Shown here in pieces: positions 19,715-26,550 of a stretch of 26,550 nucleotides of DNA. This DNA is from a virus: positions 1 through 26,550 of IMG/VR virus record IMGVR_UViG_3300021963_000560, one strand, 5' to 3'. The translations under genes and the position numbers were made by a program. How positions within the stretch are numbered: position 1 is the stretch's first letter; each line of letters opens with the position of its first letter. Below the pieces are notes generated by a model. It was not told the DNA's origin. It did not search any database and worked only from the letters and a program-made list of their open reading frames with translations.

Positions 19715-21943
19715 TTAAAGATTAGCGGCATCCAAGCGTGCCTTGAGTGAGTCAATGATTGCTTGTTGTTCTTGGATGGCTTTGACCAAAGTAGGAATCA
19801 TGTCGCCCATTTTTAAGCCAAGTTTATTTTCTTCGTCAGAAATTTTGTAGCTTTCAACCAAGTCGGGCAGTACAGATTGAACTTCTTGTGCAATGAATCC
19901 AGAAACATTTGTGCCAGAACCATTCTTCCAATCAAACCTTCTTGGTTGTAATGCCAAGACAGAATTAAGACCAGTTTCTAAATCTCTAATGTTTTCTTTT
20001 TCAGAAACATCAGAAAGACCTGTGATGGATGTACTACGAGCGTAAATTGTCCCGCCATAAGTTACATAAAACTGATATTGGCTTAACGAACTTGAATACA
20101 GGTGATAAGAGCCTTGACCATTATCAGAGGAGTTGCCAACTAAACCCAAAGTTGGAGTGCTTGCACCACCACCAGCAGCAGTAAGTTTGATGCCTGTTCC
20201 AGTAGTCATGGAACTGTTAGTGGATGCCACCAGCAAGTTACCGCTAGAGTCTATTCTGGCAGCTTGTGTAATACTTCCACTACGCATTGTGTAGAAGTCT
20301 AAGTTTCCAGCCTCAGAACCAGCAGTAACAGTAGACGCATTGCTCTGAATTAACGCATAAGAAATAGCTGAACTACTTGCGTTTAAGCCAGCAAGAATCA
20401 AACCACCCATATCACCTGTTGTGGTCTTATTTCTTGAAAAACGCGCTTGACCTACTGTGTCATAAGTATCCAATACATAGCTAGGACTTGTTTGACCAAT
20501 CCCAAGTCGCCCACTTGCATCCAAATTCATCGCCTGAGTAAAGGAGATAGCGTTTCCTGCTGTGCCTGATGCGGCTGTTGCCCATGTGTGTGCGCCAGCG
20601 TATTGGTAGTAATACGTTGCCGCAGCCGTTACAAGGTATCTTGGAGAATTTGATGCATTCCAAAACGTGTTGTTGCTAAAGGTTGAATCGTTGCTACTTG
20701 AAGAATAAATCGCCCCTGTTGGCCCAAATTGCATTGCTTTATAAACGCTGTTCCAAGCACTCGGAGTAACTCCCAAGCCTAGATTGCCTGAGGAGTCGAG
20801 GCGCATACGCTCTGTGGCGGCAGTATTAGTAGTTACCGACCTTGTAGCAAAAACTAAATCGCCAAGTGTTTCTCCACTTACGCTCGTGCTTACGTATCCA
20901 ATTTCTGCTGGAGGATTATTTCCATTTGCGCCTACGTAACCAAAACCTATAGTTTGTAAACTACTTAAACGATACTCACTTCGACCTATCTGTAGATAAG
21001 GGAATCCATAAGTTGTTGGTAAATTGTTATCAAGACTTTGTGTGCCTCTGTAAATCCAGTTTGCGGGAAGCGTACTTGATGATTGAGCTACTTGGATTTT
21101 TGCGTATGGCGAACTTGTACCAATACCAACATTGCCTGAGGTATCAAGCACCATTCTCAAAGCAGCCGCTGTGGAATCATAAAAATAAAGGCTGTTTGCG
21201 TAACCTGATGCGGCAGTATTACCACCGACACCAATCTCGTAAGTCTTACCAGAAGCACCGCTGTTTGATAATCTAAAAGTTGTGTAGTCGCCTGTTCCTG
21301 ATTTGTTTAATTGAAGTTGTGCGCTAGGCGAACTTGTACCAATACCCAACCCTGTTGAGGTGAGGCGCATTTGTTCTGAGCCAGATGCGTACAAAGGTAA
21401 ATCAGCATTAGAAAGAATACCAATTCCTTGTGCTTCACTATGAACAATAGCGCCTGCATTTGCACCTGTTGAATTTATAAACCATTGCAATAATTTACTT
21501 GAACCATAAGAAGTTCCAGTATCTTGAATAGTTAACAAATTAGTTGTATTTGCACTACCAGCAATCATTACTTTTGCGGCATATCCTGCTGGATTTGAAT
21601 TTCCAATACCAAGGTTTGTTCCATCAAAGACTAGCGCAGAGCCACTTGTCAGAACCTTTGAACCATTGAGATAGGTTACTCCGTTGGCTGTTCCTCCAGA
21701 GAGGGTTACAGAACCAGAGGCAGCTAGGGTAGTGAACGCACCAGCAGCAGCCGTAGATGTACCAACAGGGCCGTTAAACGAGTCACCAACAGCACCTGTC
21801 TGGAAGTCCTTTAACTGAGCCATTAACTCACGGATAGCATCGTTAATGCCAGATGGCGCACAGCCCTCTGCAATGTTAATCGAATCAATGTCTGTGTTAT
21901 TAGCAGGGGTTGCGCTAAATTCCGAGATTTTTGTCTTTGCCAT
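19715..21943 (-). CDS. Tail fibre with C-terminal S74 chaperone/peptidase
   Basis: This encodes 742 residues. The N-terminus (AKTKISEFSATPANNTDIDS, then AEGCAPSGINDAIRELMAQL) is the virion-attachment type seen in phage fibres. The middle is a beta-rich shaft with at least five repeats of (N/G)-(L/V)-G-I-G-x-S/T-S-P. The C-terminal 99 residues are an intramolecular chaperone domain (Peptidase_S74): Ser644-Asp...Lys649 is the self-cleavage dyad, followed by FIAQEVQSVLPDLV and a trimer coiled coil. The domain trimerises the fibre, then cuts itself off. The shaft probably binds the host surface. Confidence 0.9.
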   Translation of the reverse strand: MAKTKISEFSATPANNTDIDSINIAEGCAPSGINDAIRELMAQLKDFQTGAVGDSFNGPVGTSTAAAGAFTTLAASGSVTLSGGTANGVTYLNGSKVLTSGSALVFDGTNLGIGNSNPAGYAAKVMIAGSANTTNLLTIQDTGTSYGSSKLLQWFINSTGANAGAIVHSEAQGIGILSNADLPLYASGSEQMRLTSTGLGIGTSSPSAQLQLNKSGTGDYTTFRLSNSGASGKTYEIGVGGNTAASGYANSLYFYDSTAAALRMVLDTSGNVGIGTSSPYAKIQVAQSSSTLPANWIYRGTQSLDNNLPTTYGFPYLQIGRSEYRLSSLQTIGFGYVGANGNNPPAEIGYVSTSVSGETLGDLVFATRSVTTNTAATERMRLDSSGNLGLGVTPSAWNSVYKAMQFGPTGAIYSSSSNDSTFSNNTFWNASNSPRYLVTAAATYYYQYAGAHTWATAASGTAGNAISFTQAMNLDASGRLGIGQTSPSYVLDTYDTVGQARFSRNKTTTGDMGGLILAGLNASSSAISYALIQSNASTVTAGSEAGNLDFYTMRSGSITQAARIDSSGNLLVASTNSSMTTGTGIKLTAAGGGASTPTLGLVGNSSDNGQGSYHLYSSSLSQYQFYVTYGGTIYARSTSITGLSDVSEKENIRDLETGLNSVLALQPRRFDWKNGSGTNVSGFIAQEVQSVLPDLVESYKISDEENKLGLKMGDMIPTLVKAIQEQQAIIDSLKARLDAANL
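21108..21346. repeat. Direct repeat inside the fibre gene
   Basis: A 20-base stretch, GGCGAACTTGTACCAATACC on the plus strand, is identical at 21108-21127 and 21327-21346. It encodes the repeated shaft motif. Recombination between copies would delete or duplicate 219 bases (73 codons), keeping the frame. Confidence 0.8.
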
Positions 21944-21958
21944 GTTAACTCCGTTAAA

Positions 21959-24217
21959 TTATTGACCTAGCAGACCGCCAGATAAAAGTTCTTCAAGATA
22001 TGGATATACCTGTTCAACTAATTGAGAACCTGCTGCTGCGCTAGTTGCTGGAAACAATAAGTTGTTTGGCATTGCATTAGGTATTGTCGCACCACGCACC
22101 GCTTCTTTAGCTGGCATATTCCTAAATATATCTTTAGCAGTTCCCATTGCATTTTGCAATAAATACTGACCACCTGCTGTAACAGGGTCACCTGTAGCAG
22201 CTAATGTTCCACCAGTAGATATTTTTTGTAGCAAGTCGCCCAATCCTCTTGATAACTCATAAGCAGAGCCAGAACGATTGATAGAACCTGCACCAGCAAA
22301 GTTTGCTGACAATGGATTGTCTGGAGGCAAAACCCTAGATAACTGAGTACGCAAGTCAAACAACTTACCCAAGTCTTCGCCATTAAAAACTAAATTAAGA
22401 ATTTCACTTCCTTCTTTAGTTGCTTTGTCAATCCTTTGGACAACCTTTAAAGGATTAGCAGGGTCACCAGCAGAGCCATTGATAATTTGATAGAACACAG
22501 CTTCACGAACTCTATTCACTTCTGGAGAGTCTGCGCCATACGCCTTTACCAATCTGTCAATTGTTCTATAAGCATTTTGATTGCCACCAACATCAGCATT
22601 ACCAAAAATCTTGTTAACAATTTCTGGTGAAGTTACATCATCATTTTTAATGATTTGCTCAATAGACCTTCCAGCAGTATCGCCACCAAGTCTATTAGAT
22701 GGCTCAAATAACTGACCATATTCTGTGCGCTTTGCCCTTGCGTCTTTTAGCTTGGTAACAGCAGTCTCGTCACCTAAGAACTTACCCTGTTCAACCAAAT
22801 CATCTAACCAAGTATCAAAAGCCTTGATAGATGTAAGGGCAGCAGCTTTTCTTTCGTCATTGCTTGCAGAGTTTGCAGTTCTAGCAAGAACACGCCTAAC
22901 TTGCTCTGTCTTCCCCAAAGAGAAAGAATCTTCACCAAACTTTTCTGTAAGTTCACGCAAATACTTAATATTTGCCATCATCTCAGGATACAACTTAGGG
23001 TCAAGAATCCTGTCACCAGCTAAAGCAAAATCTGTAGCGTATTGTGCTAATCCATTAAAGTCATCTGGCATAACAGAAAAAGGAACATCCTTCATTTCTT
23101 TATATGCTTCATCTACTTCTTTAAGTTTTGCAGATGCTGTCTTACGCAAGTCTTCAGCAAGGGCAGAACCTTGTTCCTGACGAGTGGTAAATGTAGGTTG
23201 TGTAGTTCTACCAGTTTGAGCCTGTAAACGCTCTTGCGCCTCTTTAATGGCTTGTGCTTGTGCCAAGTCAAACTCACGCATAGTAGTGGCTGCTTTGTCA
23301 CCAGATGCGCCAGCCCTCATGCGATATTCACGAGCAAGTTGGTTTACATCACCAGTTTGCTGACCTTTTGTTGTTGGTATGCCAGATGCTTTTGATTCTG
23401 CTTTTGCAACAGATGTTGACAATACAGCATCATCATAAAATGACCTACCAGCTTGTTGGCGCAACTTATCCAACTCCATCAAAATGTCAGGCGTCCAACG
23501 AGAAGTGTTTAAGCCTTGGTCAATAAAATACTGTTCAACTTCTGGCTTTAGTTTGCCTTGATTGTCTAAAATGCTTTGCTTTTTGCCAAACTTTTTAGCT
23601 AAGTTTTCGCCAATATTTTGACCAAATCCACCAAACAAAGTTGTTGCACCAGCTTGCAAATAAGAAGTATCTTTTTCTCCACCAAGTATTTGTGCAAGGT
23701 TTTGCATTGAAAGGTCTGTTGCACCAGATGTAGTTCCAGCAACAGTAGCCCTTCTTACAGGTGTAGCCAAAGCACCTTGTGCTAACGCTCTTAATGGAGG
23801 AGGAAGAACTTGTGAGCCTACTTTAAGCGCACCCATTACTCCACCAGTAGAAACAATGTCAGCAATAGATGGGGTTAAAAATTCAGCTACATCTTCACCA
23901 GTTAGACCTTGCTTTGTAATAGCATAGTTCTTGTCTTTGTATGTGATGTAAGGAACATAGTTCCCTGCAACAACATCAAACTTGATTTCAGCACTAGGAA
24001 GATTTTTTACAATTGCTTTTGCTTGGTCTAGTGGAGAACCTGCATTTAGAACAGCACCAATAACCGCTTTACCTGCGCCAGCATCTTTTAACAATTGCAA
24101 GTAACCAGCCATTTGCCCACGCTCAGTTGGCTCAATGCGCTGAGACTTTTCTTTTTGAACCAATACTGATTCAAGCCCTGCAAATGGGTTTCCTGTAACT
24201 GGTGTTAATTTAGCCAT
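21959..24217 (-). CDS. Large internal virion protein (putative DNA ejection protein)
   Basis: This encodes 752 residues. The first 180 include Gly/Ala-rich apolar stretches (IADIVSTGGVMGALKVGSQV; ALAQGALATP). The rest is long, charged and helical, with many Gln/Lys/Glu/Ala (about 290-540), then a Gly/Ala-rich C-terminus. No enzyme motif such as a transglycosylase is seen. Size, composition and position between another internal-type protein and the fibre match P22-like ejection proteins, which are injected before the DNA. The call rests on these features alone. Confidence 0.7.
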   Translation of the reverse strand: MAKLTPVTGNPFAGLESVLVQKEKSQRIEPTERGQMAGYLQLLKDAGAGKAVIGAVLNAGSPLDQAKAIVKNLPSAEIKFDVVAGNYVPYITYKDKNYAITKQGLTGEDVAEFLTPSIADIVSTGGVMGALKVGSQVLPPPLRALAQGALATPVRRATVAGTTSGATDLSMQNLAQILGGEKDTSYLQAGATTLFGGFGQNIGENLAKKFGKKQSILDNQGKLKPEVEQYFIDQGLNTSRWTPDILMELDKLRQQAGRSFYDDAVLSTSVAKAESKASGIPTTKGQQTGDVNQLAREYRMRAGASGDKAATTMREFDLAQAQAIKEAQERLQAQTGRTTQPTFTTRQEQGSALAEDLRKTASAKLKEVDEAYKEMKDVPFSVMPDDFNGLAQYATDFALAGDRILDPKLYPEMMANIKYLRELTEKFGEDSFSLGKTEQVRRVLARTANSASNDERKAAALTSIKAFDTWLDDLVEQGKFLGDETAVTKLKDARAKRTEYGQLFEPSNRLGGDTAGRSIEQIIKNDDVTSPEIVNKIFGNADVGGNQNAYRTIDRLVKAYGADSPEVNRVREAVFYQIINGSAGDPANPLKVVQRIDKATKEGSEILNLVFNGEDLGKLFDLRTQLSRVLPPDNPLSANFAGAGSINRSGSAYELSRGLGDLLQKISTGGTLAATGDPVTAGGQYLLQNAMGTAKDIFRNMPAKEAVRGATIPNAMPNNLLFPATSAAAGSQLVEQVYPYLEELLSGGLLGQ

Positions 24218-24219
24218 GT

Positions 24220-25536
24220 TTAGTCAACCTTAAAATACTTAGGTGTTCCATCCGTATTTGTTCCAGATTGAATGTAGTAGTTACCATCATCAGCAAGTTT
24301 TGCAACTGTTTGTTTTTTATTTATCATCACAGTTTTTGATGGAGGCTTCTTAATATCTGCAAATGGATTTGGAACAGCTTTCTCTGGATTTAAACCAAAC
24401 GCCTTGGCATAGTCCTTATACATATCAATTGTTTCTGTAACGCCTCTTTGCTGATTAGATACATATTGATATGCTTGATTTAACAAGTCTGCTCTTTCGC
24501 TTTCTAGCAATGTTTGACCACTTGCCAACTTCAAAGCCATACCTTTAAACTTCTCAGGGATAGAACGAGATTGTTTAATCATCTCAATCTCACCTTCACG
24601 CACAGTTGACTGTGGGTCAAGAACTTTAAAGAATGTATAAAGCATTGTTGTATCACCCTTTTGAGTCGGGTTTGTGGCAGCGTTATACATTGTTTGGTAA
24701 GCAGTAGCTGTGTCTTTAGGCCCTTTTAAATCTTGCCTAATATCACCCTGCATTTTAAGACCAGCCATTGCTACAGCAGTTGGGTCTTTCAAATCTACAG
24801 AAACTTTAGGTGCTTTACCTGCATCTTTTCTGTCAATGTAAGCACGAACTAAGGCTCTTTCAGTCTGAGTCATTTCATCAACTGGAGTCAAGATTCCAAG
24901 AACTTGTCTTGCTTCTTTTACATCTCCAGCAATATCTACTTTTTCTTTTTTTGGTGCGCCACTAGCAACAGTTTTAACATCTCCAGTTGGGCTAACACGA
25001 ACAAGATTAGCACCTTCTGGTAATGTAGTAAGTTCACCACTCATTGCTTTATTAGATGCAATCAACTCAGTCAAGGCTTTACGTCCTTCTGGTGAAGCCA
25101 TCAATTGAGGCATTGCTTTTTGCAAATCAAAGCCACCAGCAGTCATGCCTTCGCCTACTCGCTGACCCATCATGTCCTCACCATACATCTCTTGAGGCTT
25201 GGTTACAGCACCTTGGATAACACCTTGAATTCGTTGTTGTTCAGCTAATGCTTGTTGCTCTAACTTACGCTTACGAATCATGTCAGCCAACTGGACATTC
25301 TGTAACTGGCTTTGCAATGTCTCTTGCATACCGCCACGATATGCTTTCTGACCTTGTTGCAATCCCTCAACGATAGATTGACCTGTGTTTCCACCTTGGA
25401 ATAAACGCCCTGCTAGGGCATACAAGGCTTGTGCTTGTGCATCTTCACGATTACGCTGAATGTCAGCAGGTGACATACCAAGCAGACCCATTGTGTCTGC
25501 ACCGCCTGTACCGAAAATGTCTAATAGTCCAGCCAT
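24220..25536 (-). CDS. Internal virion/ejection-type structural protein
   Basis: This encodes 438 residues. The N-terminus MAGLLDIFGTGGADTMGLLG is followed by a Gln-rich helical region (about 60-110). The C-terminal half holds a segment, FFKVLDPQSTVREGEIEMIK then SRSIPEKFKGMALKLASGQT and an ADLLNQAYQYV helix, that I know from internal proteins of many phages. Two bases separate it from the next gene, with AAGGAA before ATG 25536. It is probably part of the ejected complex with its neighbours. Confidence 0.75.
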   Translation of the reverse strand: MAGLLDIFGTGGADTMGLLGMSPADIQRNREDAQAQALYALAGRLFQGGNTGQSIVEGLQQGQKAYRGGMQETLQSQLQNVQLADMIRKRKLEQQALAEQQRIQGVIQGAVTKPQEMYGEDMMGQRVGEGMTAGGFDLQKAMPQLMASPEGRKALTELIASNKAMSGELTTLPEGANLVRVSPTGDVKTVASGAPKKEKVDIAGDVKEARQVLGILTPVDEMTQTERALVRAYIDRKDAGKAPKVSVDLKDPTAVAMAGLKMQGDIRQDLKGPKDTATAYQTMYNAATNPTQKGDTTMLYTFFKVLDPQSTVREGEIEMIKQSRSIPEKFKGMALKLASGQTLLESERADLLNQAYQYVSNQQRGVTETIDMYKDYAKAFGLNPEKAVPNPFADIKKPPSKTVMINKKQTVAKLADDGNYYIQSGTNTDGTPKYFKVD

Positions 25537-25546
25537 GTTTTATTCC

Positions 25547-26443
25547 TTAAGGCCCCATGAACAGGTTAGGGTCAGGGTTTGTGTAACCAAATGAGGGTTG
25601 TGAATTAAATGCACCACCAAGGAAACTTGAACTAAATGGATTGATGTAACTCAGGTTAGGAGAGCCTAGATTCTTGTAAACACCTGCGCCAACAGCAGCA
25701 GTACCTAGCAACTTCTGGAACGCAGAAGTATCAGCCGCACCAGACGCAGTAGTCTGTCCAACTCGTCCTAGTGGGTTGCCATATACCAATGACATATAGT
25801 TTTGTAAGTTCTGTTGTGGTTGGTTTTGCAAGAAGTTAAAACGCTGAATATCAGCACCCAACTGTTGACCTTGGTAACCTTCACGCAACTGACCAGCTTG
25901 CAACAACTGGTTAATGTCTTGGTAATCAGCTTGAGCCAATGCTGGCGCAGCACCAATAGCTGCTTGCTGTCTTGCTCGTTCTTGCTCGTAGTTCTGATAA
26001 GCCAGTTGACCTGCTGTGTTAGTTAATGCTTGTGCATACTGACCAGAAGCCCTATCTTGTAGGTTACCCATAGCACCAGAGCCATAACGACCTGCTAGGC
26101 TTGCTTTGGAACTAATGTCGCCCATTGTGTTCTGGAACTGAGACTGAGCCGCTTGAGCAGCAGGGGCAAATGCACCTTGAAAGAATGGATTACCACCCAG
26201 ATAAGCACCGCCCAAAGTACCCTGTAACTGTTGTTGAGCAAGACCAGTTAAAGGACTACCTGCCAAAGCACGAGTCTCTAAGGCTTGAACGCCAGCTTGT
26301 GTAGTTTGCGAGGGTGCTACAAAGGTTTCGCCTGTGTAGTATTGTGGGCCACCCTTTTGGTACAGACCTGATGCCTGTTGCAGACCATACGTCAGGTATG
26401 GTGCTATTTCTGGTGCGACAGTAGATGTGGTAGTAGTTGCCAT
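25547..26443 (-). CDS. Gln/Ala/Gly-rich virion protein
   Basis: This encodes 298 residues from ATG 26443 (MATTTTSTVAPEIAPYLTYG) with TAGGAG upstream; a TTG at 26470 is in frame but lacks that site. The middle is Gln/Ala-rich and helical (PAAQAAQSQFQNTMGDISSK; ALAQADYQDINQLLQAGQLR), and the C-terminus is aromatic/Pro/Gly-rich (SYINPFSSSFLGGAFNSQPS). It is the first of three structural genes preceding the fibre; a small internal/ejection protein or stopper is possible. No family is certain. Confidence 0.75.
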   Translation of the reverse strand: MATTTTSTVAPEIAPYLTYGLQQASGLYQKGGPQYYTGETFVAPSQTTQAGVQALETRALAGSPLTGLAQQQLQGTLGGAYLGGNPFFQGAFAPAAQAAQSQFQNTMGDISSKASLAGRYGSGAMGNLQDRASGQYAQALTNTAGQLAYQNYEQERARQQAAIGAAPALAQADYQDINQLLQAGQLREGYQGQQLGADIQRFNFLQNQPQQNLQNYMSLVYGNPLGRVGQTTASGAADTSAFQKLLGTAAVGAGVYKNLGSPNLSYINPFSSSFLGGAFNSQPSFGYTNPDPNLFMGP

Positions 26444-26491
26444 CTTTACTCCTAAAAGTTCGGATTCCAAGATGGGTCATCCACGGAATCC

Positions 26492-26520
26492 ATTATACAT
26501 AAATTATGAAAATCAACCAA
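26492..26520 (-). promoter_or_regulatory. Putative leftward promoter of the structural/lysis operon
   Basis: Read leftward: TTGGTT (26520-26515), a 17-base spacer and a perfect TATAAT (26497-26492), about 49 bases before ATG 26443. The -35 matches consensus at 3 of 6 bases. Upstream sequence is cut by the window. Confidence 0.45.
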
Positions 26521-26550
26521 TAATTGCATACCGATATGTCTTATTGGCAG

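Noticed and set aside
22725-23180. 151-codon plus-strand frame
   Set aside because: Antisense to the large ejection-type protein; Ser/Leu-rich shadow with no start context.
1-26550. CRISPR array, tRNA gene, integrase or transposase
   Set aside because: By eye I found no regular spaced repeats, cloverleaf, integrase catalytic motifs or terminal inverted repeats; tRNAscan and an integrase search would be decisive.

Overview
The window is a 26.5 kb piece of a tailed double-stranded DNA phage (Caudoviricetes). It is gene-dense, moderately AT-rich, and most neighbouring genes overlap by a few bases (ATGA, GTGA, TAATG). The terminase, a long portal with a coiled-coil tail, large Gly/Ala-rich virion proteins and a fibre with a self-cleaving chaperone, with no sheath or tape-measure gene visible, suggest a podovirus-like virion. 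The DUF1376 (YdaU-type) replication protein, RusA, ERF and mosaic small genes resemble phages of Gram-negative bacteria; a freshwater betaproteobacterial host is only a guess. No integrase, capsid, tail-tube or polymerase gene is present in the window.

Layout. (1) 1-8808, minus strand: packaging and head genes, read right to left: a Cys-rich protein, three small conserved proteins, a protein with two ParB-like boxes, TerS, TerL, a 59-residue AT-hook/coiled-coil protein, portal, two repeat-rich virion-like proteins and a gene cut by the left edge. (2) 8833-8868: a terminator with a likely late promoter built into it. (3) 8904-14595, minus strand: early/control operon: leaderless Cro-like repressor, zinc protein, winged-helix protein, DUF1376 replication protein with short tandem repeats, a small partner protein, a TET-associated-type glycosyltransferase, RusA and small phage genes, ending in an HNH nuclease. 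(4) 14596-14723: divergent control region with two operator-like sites and two promoters. (5) 14724-17150, plus strand: small genes, ERF annealing protein, an SSB-like protein, a large RNA-hairpin element, a winged-helix protein and MazG. (6) 17142-26443, minus strand: structural genes (three virion proteins, fibre, fibre-associated protein), then an unusual stack of small membrane proteins, a 3-TM holin and a Cys-type GH24 endolysin. The plus operon and the lysis operon converge and overlap by 9 bases. In a circular map, transcription leaving the left edge could join that entering at the right edge, so the capsid and tail genes probably lie outside the window.

The most striking observations are: a duplicated regulatory module (operator, extended -10 promoter, leader, small gene, GGGG-CTTAG-CCCC hairpin, ribosome site) present once in each divergent operon; a Cro-like repressor whose promoter places the start codon at the predicted transcript start; a DNA-modification-type glycosyltransferase with a conserved small neighbour but no visible TET/JBP partner; and a lysis region with up to six small membrane or exported proteins joined by stop/start overlaps.
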